A DNA stretch of 64,000 bases from Cheilinus undulatus (lineage: Eukaryota > Chordata > Actinopteri > Labriformes > Labridae): contig NC_054885.1 of the NCBI RefSeq assembly GCF_018320785.1, forward strand, positions 4,352,921 to 4,416,920, written 5' to 3'. Below the pieces are notes generated by a model, which worked only from the letters and a program-made list of their open reading frames with translations, was not told the DNA's origin and made no database searches. Positions 47,470 through 61,535 of the stretch are shown here, piece by piece (the stretch's first letter is position 1; each line of letters opens with the position of its first letter). A program made the translations under genes and the position numbers.

Positions 47470-48849
47470 ATTCGACCATTCTTAGAAAATAATTACTGAA
47501 TAGTATCTCTAAATTTGAAGTTCAGAGGTCTCCGGCCAAGGTCCTGATTCTGGATTACCCTGTGTTTCATGCTCTGCCATGCACTCAATTAATGCATAAT
47601 CCTTGTTGTGATTATCCCAACCAGCTAATCCCATCATAAACGGGTCTTAACCGAATAGAAGGTGATGCTTTAACAGCCAAGTAGAGTTGCAAAGTGGCAA
47701 GGAATCAAGGAAACTTTGATTGTTACAGGATTACGGTGGATCTGGCAGGACTGGGGCAGTCTGAGCCAAGAATTAACTCACGCTGTTTTATCCCAAAGTC
47801 AAGACAACATCCATGCCTCAAATCTGTTTGCTTCACCAAGGGAAGACCTACATCTATAACCGACCAATGGGACTTCTTTTCCCTCCTCTGCCTTCGAATT
47901 TCAATATAGAACAGTTCACGTCAAACTAGAATAGCAGCCAGAGTCATTTTTAGTCTTCATGGGACTCTCCTGAGAGGTGCTCAAAGTGTGTCACTGAGAG
48001 AATCTGTGGCAAGAATGTGAGGCAGACATAAACAGAGTTGACCATGAAAAAGGTCCAAATTATAACCTACACCTAGATCCACATCAAGTCGTTTCTGAGC
48101 AAACATACCAATGATTCCCTTCTTCCCACTATGGCGTAAATGATAATAAATATTCCAGATTTACTGACGTCATTTACCAGTGTATGAGTAAAACAAAATG
48201 TAAACACTGATCCACATAATCTTTGTTCTTTTTCCATGACAAGTTATCACTTTAGGATTATTTAACCTACTGCTCTATTACTATTTGAAGTTAAATAAGG
48301 CATCTTCTCAATCACAGGCCCATTAATTGTTTTCTAATCAATCATAGCAGATGCTGATATTAGAAATATTTACCAGTAACAGAAGAAACAATAGCAGAAG
48401 AGTGCTATCACAGAATATTTTCCATACAGACCTAACTTCTGTTTATTAATCAGATTTTTTCAAGAGAAAAACAAAAGTTGGATGCAAAAGTGTGAGGTGT
48501 TGCTGCATGTGTTAATATTTAATCATTACTTTTGACTTGATATTGTAACTGCATCCCACCATGCCACATTCTGTAATTTTTTGGCTATCTGCCCTGTCAG
48601 TATTCACTGACAATGCATGGCATAAAGACACTAAAACAACATTGCTAGCTTTTTGAAAAGTTACACTCAGTACTCTGTAATCACAGCAACAAAAAGGTTC
48701 AGGGAAATGTTGAAATGACAATTTTAAAAGCTTAGTTTTTAACATGAGACATCAAACCTTGAACAGTGCATTAGCATGAGAGATCTTTTACATGCGTGCA
48801 GATGTAACCTGACATACATATATTTTGCATGGGGTATATTTCACCTCCA

Positions 48850-49330
48850 TCTGGGAAACCTCCCTTTTTAAAAGTGTTTGGGAAGGGCAGGACTTTAAAA
48901 AGTCCTCAGAAGGTGACCGGTTCTGTCACATTCATTACAAGCCAATCTGAGTGACGAGACAAAATGAGGTAGCAGGCATGTGCAGCTCTGGTAGTAATGT
49001 GAGCTTGGCTGGCAGGCGCTGTTGTGGTTTATAAATGGTGGGGCATGTTGGTGGACAAAACTCGTGCCGAAGCTGTTTGAGAGAAGTGCAAAAACAAAGC
49101 TTTCAATGTGGTGCTTTGCTTTTGATTAAAGAAATATGGTCCAGTTCTAATAGAACTGAAGCTATAGCTACACCAGCAGCGGCCATTACTGGCTTACAGT
49201 TTAGCTGAACCCCACCAATAGCTAGCACCTCATCCTCCTCAAATGATGCTAATTGGTCCAGACGATTCTGAGACAGGGTACGGTCTTTTCAGCTTGGATC
49301 ATTGCAAGATGGAATGGATGGAATCTGTCC
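48850..49330 (+). repeat. Second copy of the 27045-27540 repeat
   Basis: It shares in order GTGTTTGGGAAGGGCAGGAC, TTCTGTCACATTCATTACA, CCAATCTGAG, GCTAATTGGTCC and GCAAGATGGAATGG with 27090-27500. Class unknown. Confidence 0.55.
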
Positions 49331-51181
49331 AATCCATGTGCTTTGTAAGGTCGTTGCAGATAGTGATTATCGATGAATTCTGATTTTACACCTGGGTGGC
49401 TGTAATACCTGCACAGTATTATGTGTGTGTGGGAAACTCTGCACATTGCATCCTTTGCATGCAAGTGTAGATCCACTACAGTCTCAATGACTCAGCAGCT
49501 CATTGCAGTATGTTGAGGTTGTAACGGTCTTCCAGCAGGATTTTCTTGTCTGTAGCTGTGTTGTAGATGTGTTTGTCATACTGCTTTCATAATGACTAAA
49601 ACCCCTTACACCTCGGGGTGTGATGGTGAAACAACAAATTAAAGCGGCTCCAGAGATTTGGGCGTGTTCAGCATGTTCTCTCTCATTCTTGTTTTTGCCA
49701 AGTAACAAAAGCTACAGGGATTATAATCTCTTATAGTTCATAGTCAACCTGTCACAGCCCCAGCTCATCTGGTCAAGAGTGTTTTAAAGAAGCATGGGAA
49801 CATCCACACTCAGGTCTGTTCAATCTTTGCAGCCATGGTTGAGCTGTGTTGTGAAGTGATGCTGATTGCCACTGAGGGATGAAACCCCTGAGGGCATACA
49901 TGAGCTGCTGATGTAATGGGAATAAGAAGAGAGTAAAAAACAGGAAGGCCAGCCAGAGAATAGGTCTGAGTGAGATTTAAGGCAGAGAGGAGAGGGGACA
50001 GAAATATGTGGAATGCCTCTGCTCGCTGTCTCTCCCTGATAAAGGGTCAGTATGGGAGGAATGCAACCCTGAAAAGACTGGATAAACAGCAGGGAGGAGG
50101 GTGTGGGGGGTGTTAGGACTCTGGAGAGGGAGAGAAGAGAGCGTGGAGCCAGCTGAGAGGTAAAGCAGGACTAATTTGCCTCACGTTGTGTTACAGGATG
50201 AAGTTTAGTACACAGGAGTTTGTAGGCGGGTTAAGCAGTGATAGATGTCAGCTGTAGTGCAGCCTGACAGAGCAGTGATAGAGCACAGGGGGAGGCTGGG
50301 GGTCATGAGAAGAATGGCTCTCCGTCTGCTTTCTTTCTCACAGATCAGGGTTAATGTGCTGGAACAGACACGACCAGCATAACCCTGTTTAACTCTGCTG
50401 TCTCTCTGAAGAAGCTCAAGAGGCTGAAGTGTTCTTCAGCAGAGCGAAGGAATGATGGATAACTAGTTTGCATGCTTGTGGTGCAGTTGATGAACTGAAG
50501 CAGTTACTTTTAGCAGGGTAAAGTCATGATACGTTATTATATCATATAATACATGCACACCCCATGTTAAAATGTGCGTTTTTAAAGCAGAAATAAACTT
50601 GTTTACAGCCTGGTTTAAAGATAGATCTTGGTCTAACTAGCTCATGCCTGTAAAGACATACTCTTGAGGGTGATTTTTTTTTATGACTTGTGTGTTTTGG
50701 TTTTTAGAAGAATATGAGGTATGCATAATTAGGAGCATGACTTGTGTAACTGCAAGCCAGCACAATGTATCTGAGAAGTCCAGAAGTAGCGATGCAGTGA
50801 TTCAGATTTGCAGGGGAATCTGATTTCATGCTGTATTTTTAAAAATTGAAATATCAATATTTTGCTCTAGGAACGTACCATGAGTCAAGACGAAGATACA
50901 TCTCTGCATTGGCGCTGTCTCCCACCCAGTTTGTCACAGCTAAAGCTAGACAGATACCTTGGTCAGCTGTGTATGTTTAATGATGTTTATAAAGACATTT
51001 GTTTATCTCGATGCCATCTAGCTGCCACAAAGGCAACGGCTGCTCTTCCTTTGTTGCACACAAAAAAGCATATCACATAAAACAAGCATGACAAGCAGAG
51101 ATGCAGCTTAAAGAGCATCTTAAGCCCAGAGTTACAGATGAGGTGCATCTACTATGGAATTAAAGAAGATGTCTTTGGAAT

Positions 51182-51644
51182 CAGGGCTGGGAAATTAATC
51201 CAAAATTAGATTAAATTGCAATAAGGCCTGCTGCAGTTATCAAATTGCAGGACGTGTGACCTGAAATTTGTGTAAAAATGCTAGTTAAACTTTTTTCTGC
51301 AGCAGAGATGTCATGCATTGCAAATTGTTCAAGCATTGAAGTGCCGTTTTTTTGTGAATAGTCTACAAACAATCCTACTTTCTTAATTTTTGTCCCTTTT
51401 TCTTAATAACAGTAACATATCCAATTTGCAATACAAGTCAAAATCGGCACAATTTAATATTTTTCAAAACTGTTCATCTCGTTTTATATTGTGTTGGTTT
51501 GGTTATGATATAGAATGATTTATTGCTTGTGTTTGTTGGAATATAGATAAGTTGAGGAAGCTAAGGAATAATCACTAATCAAATTGCTATACTAAGGGGG
51601 ATGAAAATCACAATTACATTAAACTCCCTAATTGTTCAGCCCTA
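51182..51644 (+). mobile_element. hAT-like element, 463 bp
   Basis: It starts CAGGGCTGGGAAATTAATCC and ends CTAATTGTTCAGCCCTA, an inverted-repeat pair of the TAGGGCTGRRC type. The flanks TTTGGAAT (51174-51181) and TTTGAAAT (51645-51652) are an 8-bp duplication with one difference. No coding capacity. Confidence 0.8.
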
Positions 51645-52070
51645 TTTGAAATGTCATGGACTGTCCTATCAGCCATAACATTATTCAGTCTACGCTTCTT
51701 TTCATATTTGATTATTAGCCACTATGTCTGACCCTCTGAGGTAGACTTATTACATGCTACTGAAGATTGAATATATGATATGGTCATGTATAAGTCACAC
51801 GGTCATGTTATACTCTTCATTTTAAGGAAAACATGGTTTATTGGCCGCAGTACTACATTACCCAGAATCCTAGTGTCACAGTGATATCTTTGATTGCTTA
51901 GTCCCGTCTTTATCAAGGAAACGTCCGCATTTGCTATGACTGGTGACTTTAACAGTCGTTTTTGAACAAAAGATGGCTTAAATGGTGCAATGAAGACATG
52001 TATGTAAAAATCTGATTAATGCATTTCCTAAGATTGACAAAATGTATTATACTTGAATACTTTTTAATAC

Positions 52071-52720
52071 CAGAGGTAGAAACAGTACACGACTATTGTA
52101 CTGAGAAAAAGTACAGCTCCTGTGGGGAAAATTTACCAAAGTACAAGAAAAAGTACTGTTCTATTAATTTACTCAAGTAAAAGTAAAAAGTATTTAATTT
52201 AAACTTAACTTTAAATTCTGAGTAGATACTGAGGAATTGTACAATAACTCGGTGGATAACTTCACTCATGGTGCAGATTAATTTTATATAAAAAAAACGA
52301 CAACAATCTCCAGAAATGTGGCCTTAAAAACCCCAGAAGGATCACTCTTCAACAGGCAACATCTAAGCGAAAGACAATGAAAACAATCAATGTGAATGTT
52401 TTTAGCAACTGAAACTTTGCCAATAATGCTGTATTTGAGCAATAAAAATGTGCATCTTTCAGTATGAGATGCATTTGGACGTCTTGTATTTTTGTTACTG
52501 TGATATCAAATCAGGTAGTTATATTGTTTGATTTTATACTTGTGCACTGAAGGCTGAATATAATATCTACTCTAATCATTGAAGTGGGGAATGCGTTGCT
52601 TGAAGAGTAGTGTTTCTTCACCAGATGTTGCAAACCCTGTCTTCTTAGTAAAACTATTACTTTTCACTGAAAGTACTGTATTTACTCCTTGGTGCCTCAA
52701 AAGCAGTGTTATGCAATTTT
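52071..52720 (+). repeat. CAGAGGTAGAAACAGTAC-type fish repeat
   Basis: CAGAGGTAGAAACAGTACAC, then TACTCAAGTAAAAGTAAAAAG, is the start of a common teleost non-autonomous DNA transposon. The right end is not clear; sequence of similar type (GTAAAACTATTACTTTTCAC) continues to about 52690. Confidence 0.5.
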
Positions 52721-55700
52721 AGCCATGAGAATTTGGCCTCTGTACTTTGTCCCACTGGACATCATTATGAAGCAAAATGCTCCCATGGACACAGGAAACA
52801 CTGCAGCTAATAATTTATATCTGACATGGTGATAAACAGAATACTGAACATGACCTATGATTTTTTTTAATGTTTGCATACGAGTGACACAGCATATGCA
52901 AAAAAGCGTGTGCAGCTCAGCACTCAGTCTTGTGTTTGGAGGTGAGGGAGGACTGATAGCAGCTAATGACCCCGGTGATGCTGGGAAAAAGATGTCATGC
53001 TCCTGCTGTGATGGAATGATAATTGAGACGGTAAAGTCTGGGGCCCCAGTGTCAGTGAAAGCACATCATGTTCATTTAAAGGCCCAGAGTCACTTTGCGC
53101 TCACTTTAAATGGGCGGGTTGACTGATGCACACTCTTTTTCTTTTGATACTGGTTATACTGGTCTGGTGAGTCTCTATATGGGTTAAACCGCAGCACTCC
53201 TTGTCAACATTTTAATTCATGAGGTTTTACAGGTGTTATGAAACAAGGACAGCATGTGCCAAGCTCCGTGGCCTTAGCATATGAGCCATAATGTTTATGT
53301 TATGTCTTCATTAAAGGTCACACATTTCATTTGGTTCACTGCACTTTTTTACCATTATGTAATCGAACTTTAAGAAGACAGGAAATAGGTCTGCAAATCA
53401 TCCTAGTCCTTTTCATAAACAAATGAATTTAGACGGCTCAAGCTCACTGTTTCAAGCCACCTGTGATACACACAATGGTTCACATCCACCTTTGAAATCC
53501 CTTAAAACTCTTAGAAACACACTGACACAACTGCACAGACGTGAAGGAAGATACTGAATTTAGTTTGATTGGTGCTGAGGATGTTTTCTCTTTCTGCCCA
53601 TTTCCACCACGTTAACTGTTGGCAAGTTGGTGTCTATTTCAGACAAATGGAGAACAGAGGACAGAGACAGTGACATCTCCTGGTCCCTGAAAGATTTACT
53701 TTACATCCCGACCTGTAGACTTTTGACTTTGTGCTTCATGCCACTACTTAAACACTGACGCCCCTGAAGTGTTGCATAAAGTACAGAGAGCAAAACATCT
53801 GCAGACACTTCTGCATTATTAGATTATTGGTATCTGCATTTTATTTTACAGATAGTCAGCCAAAGTCAGTTAATTCAAAGGCATATTACTTTGGCTCCAC
53901 AGCAAGGTTATGTCCCCCTATACATTCTCACTTAATGTCCCGCCCACAACACTATCTGACTGGCTTGATGTCACACAACTACCGGCCAATCAACACTGAG
54001 GCCTGGGTAGCACTGACATAGGGAGCATCACTTCCTGTTTCCTGCTGCTGCAGTGTTGCTCTGTGCTATTTCTCATCTTGACAGAGCTTGTGCCATTTTT
54101 TTGTTTACCATAATATTTGATGTTCCTGTTTGAATATGCAGTTTTACTTTTGCCGCATTAAGAACATTTTATTCATCATAACAAATGCTTATCAATTCCA
54201 GATATTGGAACTAATACAAATAATCTGTATTCATTGGCACTGGGTCGACCCTATAGGAAACAGTTGATTGTGGAGAAAGAAAACGTTATTTATTTTGTCT
54301 TTCAGAACCATTAGCACCGTCGTTGGAATTTCTGAATGCCCAAATAAGCTGTTTTGAGTTTTCAGGAGGTCATTTTAAATGCACTGTCTCTTTACTTACT
54401 TTGCTGTCACTTAAACACTGTAAGAAAACTCACTGAGGTAGAATTCTTCAACTCATGCACTTTTGGTACTAATTAATGTAGATGATCTTCTCTACCCCAT
54501 GTAAATCTCCTCACATTATTGCATATTTCATACATTTTGATCATGTCTATTGAGAATTCTTGCAGTTTTTGCACTCCATGTAACCATACCACCATAACCA
54601 CAAGCGTGTAGACACCAGTTAAATATCTAACAAAAGCTTGTGCACATTTAAATTTGTCTTCTTTTTCAGTTTTTATTTTCATATTTAATGTTTGGCATAC
54701 TTAGCCTAATTCTGATTCTGATAGCCTGATGGCTCTATGCAATAATGCTCTCAATTAAAATCTCTGATTGAGCATCTGCCTCCAGAGTCATTCCAGTGTA
54801 TCTGTGATGGCAACAGCGTCTGAATATTTTTACATGCAGAAGATGTACAGACTTTATCCAGTGAACAGGTCTTTGGCTGCTCATGGTGATATCAGGCAGA
54901 ATTTTTCACCATAAATTAGTCATGGAAACAAGAAAACTGGCAGTTTTGGTTTCAATGTGACAAAAAACTGGTGGTATTGCATGCTTTAATAACAAACATC
55001 GCACCTTTTTGCAAGTGTAGAGCAATATGTATTGTTTAGTCATAATTTGGATGCATTTTGTGGTTCCTGTGGTTGAAATTGCTTTCAAGCAAACAATGGG
55101 CCGCACATTTTTTTTTCATGGCTGGTAGTGGCATCTACCCAGCTTTGCCTGTTGAGACTTATTAAATGCTTGACAGAAAAGTAGTCTAAGAAATATGAGC
55201 CTGGAGAGGAGGTGGTAGATCAACGACACACTTTAAATATGAACAACGCCTTAATGTGTCATGATGTTATGCACTTAATCAATAAAAAGAAACTTATCTG
55301 ATCATTGCTGCTTTAAAAAAAGTCATGACTAGTGAAAGACCAAAAACTTTGGTGTTTTTGAGCTTTCTTTATCTTTTCATTTCAATCAAAGCAGAAAGAA
55401 ATGCAGCAAATATACAAAAGCTGCTTTTGTTTCCAGATATAGTAACTGCATTCAGACTCTGGAACTATATGGATGATGGGTCATGTTGATGATTTTTGTT
55501 ATCTCCCTGAAATCACCCATGCTTGATCAACCATCAGGAACCACAACAAAGACGTGGCTCCCTCAGGCTTCCCATCAGCCCTCTGACTGTACAGTAATGT
55601 TTACTGGAACGCTCAGACAAACTGGAGGCCCTTCTGTTGGGAGATGAACTGAAATCTCTGTGATCTTGGTCAAATGTTTCTCTTCAGTGTCACTCGTGTG

Positions 55701-56310
55701 GCTCAGCAGATGGAAATCTGATTAAGTGTTCACAGCAGTTAGCCAAGAAGCAACGCGGAGCCTTGTTTGACACGGTTGTTTTATGTCGACCTGACCTAAC
55801 TCAGGCTGACTCTTCCTGTTGTACATCCCATCAGCCGTGACCTTTGAATTCCTCAGATATCATGTGAGGATGGAAAGGAAGCAAAGGTCCAGTTCTTTAA
55901 AGTAGACCTTTTATGTAACCCATATGGCCTTTTTTTCTGCAATATATGAATGAAGAATGTAGAAATCCATGCATATCACCTGTATCAGTCCTAATCTAAG
56001 AATGCCACTGCACAATTGGAAATCTGAAATCATTCTCAGGAAGCCAGAAGCCTTTAATTAAAATACTTCCCTCAGCTGCCGAGGCTTAGATAAGGCATTT
56101 ACCAGGAAAGTATTTCCAAATTCCTCTACACTGTCTGAGTTGCACAAATACTTGTGAAATGTTTATGTACTGAAACATTGCAATCCCAATTTTGAATATG
56201 CTGGTTCTTGCCTGCAGTTCAGATGGATTTATTCCTCTCCTCCACACTTGGCTTTCCTTGGTCCCAGTACTAATAACACTTTATCTCCCTCTCTTTCTTG
56301 TACAGCTAAC

Positions 56311-56637
56311 ATGTCAGCCGCAGACAAGTTCCTGTACGTGGACCGTAACCTGGTCAACAACCCGCTGGCACAAGCCGACTGGGCCACCAAGAAGCTGGTA
56401 TGGGTGCCATCAGAGCGCCTGGGCTTCGAGGCGGGCTCAGTGAAGGAAGAGCGTGGCGATGAGTGCGTGGTCGAGCTGGCAGACTCTGGGAAGAAGATCA
56501 GGGTGAACAAGGATGACATCCAGAAGATGAACCCGCCCAAATTCAGCAAGGTGGAGGACATGGCCGAGCTCACGTGTCTGAACGAGGCGTCTGTGCTGCA
56601 CAACCTGAAGGAGAGATACTACTCTGGACTCATATAT
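56311..56637 (+). CDS. myh9: Non-muscle myosin heavy chain 9 (Myh9), first coding exon
   Basis: This encodes residues 1-109 of non-muscle myosin IIA heavy chain, the cytoplasmic actin-based motor of stress fibres, cytokinesis and cell adhesion. The protein starts [20 protein letters not shown]. It continues through the SH3-like N-terminal domain (about residues 27-77, including [20 protein letters not shown]) to the strongly conserved [20 protein letters not shown] and [23 protein letters not shown] fits MYH9 better than MYH10, whose N-terminus is longer. The exon begins at 56306 after TTGTACAG, with CTAAC before the ATG (A at -3). An upstream in-frame ATG at 56248 lies in the intron. The donor is TAT|GTGAGT. 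The gene continues past the window. Confidence 0.95.
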
Positions 56638-57967
56638 GTGAGTATGAAGCAGTGATGGGGTGTACTAAGGAGCTGGATTTGTTGTTATCACAGTAACTAC
56701 AGGATTAGCTCTGAGGACTATGAAGGTGGTTGATTTCTTACTGGGGTATCCGCATCGTAACTTCTCCTGAACATAATCTGAACTTGAACTTGGTTTGTTG
56801 TACAGGCCCCAGGAGGTAGTATGCTTTAACAAAGCTGTAATTCACACAGTGAAACCTATTTTTGAGAAAACAGTGTACCAATGAATTATTAGACCACAAG
56901 GGCCAGCCAACTTGGTCCCCTGACAATCTTAAAAGCATTATCCTTTTAATTGTAGTGAAATCCCCCTGGTTTTTCAAAAACAATCTTCCATGGTGAGTCG
57001 CCAACCCAGTTCATTTCCCTGCCCAAGTCCCAATTATCTCATTAAGCCCCATTGTTTAAGATTCCCATTGTGAGCAAACTGTCACTGCAGAGAAACTGTG
57101 CAGTCTGCCAACATGCACATGGTATTTAGCCATTCTCTGCCTGCACCCTCTCCCAGTCTGTCCCTCTGTTCCCTGTAGTTCTGCCTTGTTTGCTCTCTCC
57201 CAGCTCTCTGTGTTTGGAGTTATCTTGTAAACAGGAAGCTGCAGGGAACAATGCAGTCGGGGGTCTAAAGATGTGGAGAAAGAGAGGGCGGGTGGGGATG
57301 CAGTCCCCCTTTTTCAGGATGAACAAGGAATGTAAATTGTGTTGTAACTGCGATTACTGCCCCTATAATTAATCATCTTTATCCCCATGCTCTGGCCTGG
57401 GAGTGATTTGCTCTCTTTGACGCTGCGATGTGACCCGGTCATATCAACACAACCTCTCGTCCCCTTCTTCTTTCCCTCCGTGGATGCAGGACACGCTTGG
57501 GTGAAGTGCCTTGAGGCTCCAAAGCACGACTCTCCTGAGAGAGCTGCTGTTAAACGGAGGGAAGGAGAGATGCCTGGTACAGAGAGGGCAACACAGGAAT
57601 GCAACGTGAAAAAAATCTGAGTTATGTTAGGAGGAGAAATAAGTCTTAAAGATTTAGTTGAGTTCATATAAAGAAGAAGAAGAAGAACGTTTTTATGTCA
57701 ACCTCAAAGCAGAAAAGATAATCCAGTCGTGAAGATCTGAGATAAGACTCGGCCAACCTGTCGAGTAGCTCCAGTTTGAAAATGTCAAGCTAAATCATCA
57801 GTTTAAACACGCAGCAGGGTGGGGTCGGGATTATATAATAAAGGAGAAAAACAAATCATTTTTCATGGGAGACTTTCAGCACAGCATTGAAGGGGCAGGA
57901 TAAGGCCTTTATTGTATTTCTATTGAACAAATACATGGAGAATCAGATATAAAATCTGCCTCTCCCC

Positions 57968-58107
57968 TGCCATTTTTTATGCTTTTATTGATTTGAAAGT
58001 AGGAAAAATAAAGGAAGTGGAGGAGGCGCAGAGGGATGGCTACATGACTAAAGCAGCCACTTATTAGGCACATGATCTGAATTGCTGAGCCAAACTGGCA
58101 CCCCAAC
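57968..58107 (-). mobile_element. tRNA-derived SINE-like element
   Basis: Read on the minus strand: GGGGTGCCAGTTTGGCTCAG (A-box-like), a degraded middle with GTAGCCATCCCTCTGCGCC, then CCACTTCCTTTATTTTTCC and TCAATAAAAGCATAAAAAAT at the tail. The layout resembles AFC-type SINEs known from cichlids and other percomorphs. The B box is decayed. Confidence 0.5.
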
Positions 58108-58689
58108 TTCCCTTTTAATACAGAGACATATTTTGAATTGCAAGTTGGACATAAGCATTAGAATAACCAGTAACACTGGCCACAAGCTTGATTTTGCTTT
58201 GCAAACTTGACAGACACTTGCAAATCTCTGTCATTAAGGATGTGGAAGATTTGTTGTCACCTATTTATTTTACCTCTGTTTCACCAGGACATCCAGTGAG
58301 ATGATACTGGAATTTTGCAACCCCCTGTACCTGATGCTACACCTCTATATTTATGGTTTTTAAGGTTAATACGTTGTTTATACTGCTGTTATGTATCACT
58401 AATATTGGCACTAAATATTGGCTTTTTTTTCTGTCTGTCCAATGCCCACAACATGCAGATAAGCTTGTACATCCCTATTTGAAATAACTAGAACTGACAC
58501 TGGTGAAAGACATGGTACAGGTATAAAATAGAATACATTCACTACTTTAAAAACAGAGAGATTGTACAGCTGGAGGAGCAATGAGTGCATGTTGTCCAGA
58601 CTCATTGTTGTCCCAAGTTGAAGTCCAACTTTTGACATTTGTTGCATTTCTTCCTCATTTCTCTTTTCCCTAGATTTCCTACCATTGTC

Positions 58690-59290
58690 CACATTTCAGT
58701 CCAAAAGAGAGGAGAAATGGTGCTACCCAGTAGCAAAATGGTGGGGAAATGTGCAGAGGGTGGCGAAAATGGGGGAAAAAGTGGCATGTAATGGCAAAAG
58801 GCAGCTTGAACAGGCAAAATGTGGCAATAAAGGGGGAAAAATTGCAAAAACTGGTGAAAAGTGACAAAAATGGGGAGAAAAAGTGAGAAGTGATAAAAAA
58901 TATTAGTTACAGGTGGCAAAAAAGGCAAATAAGGGGAAAAATTTGCAAATCTAAAAAAGCAGTATAGAAGAGGTAAAAAGTGGCAAGAAGAAGTGGCAAA
59001 AATGGGCTAGAGCAGCAAAAATGGCTTAAAAGTGGTGAAAAATGGAAGAAAGGGGGCAAAAAATTGGATAAGGACAATGAAAATATACAGTCAAAAAATA
59101 AAGGTTGACCATTTATTTTGACAGTCACTGTTTAAGTGTTGGAAACAAACTGACTAATGTGACTTGCAATGAATAATTTCTGAGGTCAGAGTTTCTCTTT
59201 TTTTAAGGTTTTCTGTGGGAATAATATTTGAAATTAAGAGATAAAAGAGCCACAAATCCTGACAAAAGAGCCACACGTTGAGTATCACTG
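58690..59290 (-). mobile_element. hAT-like array element, reversed copy
   Basis: On the minus strand it starts CAGTGATACTCAACGTGTGG, followed by GGATTTGTGGCTCTTTTATC, AAACTCTGACCTCAGAAATT and GTTTGTTTCCAACACTTAAAC, which match 8699-8880 block by block. It then enters a GCCACTTTTACC-type array (plus strand 58720-59060, TGGCAAAAATGG words). The far terminus is not clear. Confidence 0.7.
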
Positions 59291-59809
59291 CTATAGATCA
59301 TAAATCTGCATTAAAAAGGTGTGTGTATATGGGTGTCTGTATCGGCTAAAATGAGTCTTAACATAGCATATTGGATCAGCAGTGTTGCAATGTTGCAATC
59401 CAGTGTGCATCCCTACCAGTTATCCACCAGAGATAAGCTTTTTGGGGGGCAACAGACAGTCCGGTTTTAATTTGATCCATTCCCAGTATGCAACTTCAAA
59501 ATATGTAACACATAAATTAATGCTGGTTTTACTTGTACCTTCAGTTGGAGCAATTTGAGTGTTTTGCCCAGTGGTTACACACTGTTTGAAAGCAGTTTTG
59601 TTTATCTTCCCTTGTGCTAACATGATAATAAACAGTATAGTTGTGATAATTCCTCTACAGGAGAAACTTTTCTTGTAGTTTGGTGGATAAAACGTGTTTG
59701 AGTATCCAGTCCCCAGAAAATTTGACCAGTGCCTCCTCTTCCTCAGGTAACACTGTCTTTGACATCCGTTTGATCTTTCCTTAACAATACTCCTCTCTCT
59801 GTCCTGCAG

Positions 59810-59966
59810 ACATACTCCGGTCTCTTCTGTGTCGTCATAAACCCCTACAAGAACCTGCCCATCTACTCAGAGGAGATTGTTGATATGTACAAGGGCAAGA
59901 AAAGACATGAAATGCCACCACACATATACGCCATCACTGACACATCCTACAGAAGCATGATGCAGG
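59810..59966 (+). CDS. myh9: Myh9 second coding exon, start of motor domain
   Basis: This encodes residues 110-161 and the first base of codon 162: [20 protein letters not shown], then [20 protein letters not shown] and [12 protein letters not shown]. It is the conserved N-terminal part of the myosin II motor leading to the nucleotide pocket. The acceptor is TCCTGCAG and the donor CAGG|GTAAGT. The phase joins exactly to exons on both sides. Confidence 0.97.
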
Positions 59967-61382
59967 GTAAGTCATCGTCTCTGCTGTAAAGCTGCAGGAG
60001 GAACTTAAAACAAAACAATGAGGGGAAAACAGTCTAAAACTTTTTTCCTAAATCAAACCTTGTCAAGAATAATTTTAAGGATCCCCAGGCTTGTAAAATG
60101 AGCCTCTTTAAGGCTTCATTCTCAATGGAAGTGCTGTTCTCTGCCAAGTATAAAACTCTTAAGAGATTATGGTATGACGATACATGCTGTTATACTGTCA
60201 GTTTTCCTTATCAGTGCCTTCTTTGACAATTTTATGGAGAGACATGGGAGTAGAAAGGACCAACCACTGCAGAATATTAGATTTGTTGCCAGCCATGTGT
60301 TACTTTTTCTCTTGCGTCTTTAAATAGAAGACGGTGGGAAAGTTTTAAAGAGAAATGACTGTGCATTATCAGGGCGTACAAAGAGCTTGCAGTAGGAGGT
60401 GTTAGCAGCAAATGGAGCCCTTTAGAAACAATTTCCTTTTATTTTCCTTTTCAAAACTAAGTGCATCCGGTTAAATGCTAAAACACAACTTTTCAAGTCT
60501 TTTGTTTCAACTCTCCCAACTTTTTTGAAAGGTATTGCTGGTGTCCAATTCAAATAACTTTCCAAAAACAAAGTAATTTCTCAGTTTCAACAGTTGATGT
60601 GTTTTATATTTGCTCCTGTAAATTACAGTCTGAATCTGAGTTTTAGCTTTTAAAAATGTGTTGCATTTTAGGATCTATGTGAACATGTTATAAAGAGAGA
60701 TGTTTAAATTATAGTTTATATATTTGCACATTATCAAGCTAGGAATAGGAGGCACTTCAGCAAGTTTCTAAATTTCAAAGAGGGGTATTAAAGACAATAA
60801 ATTGTACAATAAAAGCATTTAAAACAAAAAGACTACATGCATTATACCTATTTTGCATGAATGACTTGTAGACAAGGATTCCCACAAAACCAGGATTTTA
60901 AGCGTATATATGATTATAGTATAAATACAATGATAATGATACTTGTTTTGATATCTCTGCAACAAAAATAGAAGTTCTAGGTGCCCAGTATCAGGTTGTT
61001 TCTTGTTTTTAATTCCCTTAAATTACAGGCAAACTGAACCTGGAACCCTGCCAACAAATTGCACAAACATTGGCAATGTTTCAGTTGTGAAATGTTTGAG
61101 TGGTTCAATCCTTTCCAGTGCTCCTTTCTCATAAAATCTGCAGGTTTTTTTTTTTTTTTTTTAATTTAAAGCTGTAGTACTTTTTGATCATTTCTGTAAA
61201 AGTCTGCATCATTATGGGACACATGGGGACAAAATTTAAACCTTAAAACATACACAACATTAACTTCTTGGTTTCCTGTCCTGTGTCACTTTCTGAGTGA
61301 AGTTCTTCAAGTGTCTTGCTAAGAAAAAGTGTGCATTACTTTCTGTACAATTTTTAAAGTTCCTAAATACTCTTAGGAAAGG

Positions 61383-61449
<67 letters not shown>

Positions 61450-61463
61450 TATATATATATATT

Positions 61464-61535
<72 letters not shown>

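Larger units (their letters stand above)
32621..56305 (+). other. myh9: myh9 intron 1 (probable, ~23.7 kb)
   Basis: The intron runs from donor GTAATA to acceptor CTTTCTTGTACAG. It contains the CpG-rich CRE region, at least eight repeats listed separately, and stretches where I see no gene: 34490-38210, 38950-41150, 44280-45760, 47480-48840, 49340-51170 and 52730-56300. No exon or small RNA could be supported in these gaps. A second non-coding exon cannot be excluded. Confidence 0.5.
56638..59809 (+). other. myh9: myh9 intron 2
   Basis: Donor GTGAGT to acceptor CTCTGTCCTGCAG. It contains a SINE-like element on the minus strand (57968-58107) and an array-bearing repeat (58690-59290). The interval 56650-57960 shows no recognisable feature. 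Confidence 0.85.

Noticed and set aside
56248..56310. Upstream in-frame start for the myh9 exon
   Set aside because: It lies before the acceptor TTGTACAG at 56305, and the mature N-terminus matches MYH9 only from 56311.
56229..56603. 124-codon minus-strand ORF opposite the myh9 exon
   Set aside because: Antisense shadow of a well-supported coding exon, with no domain.
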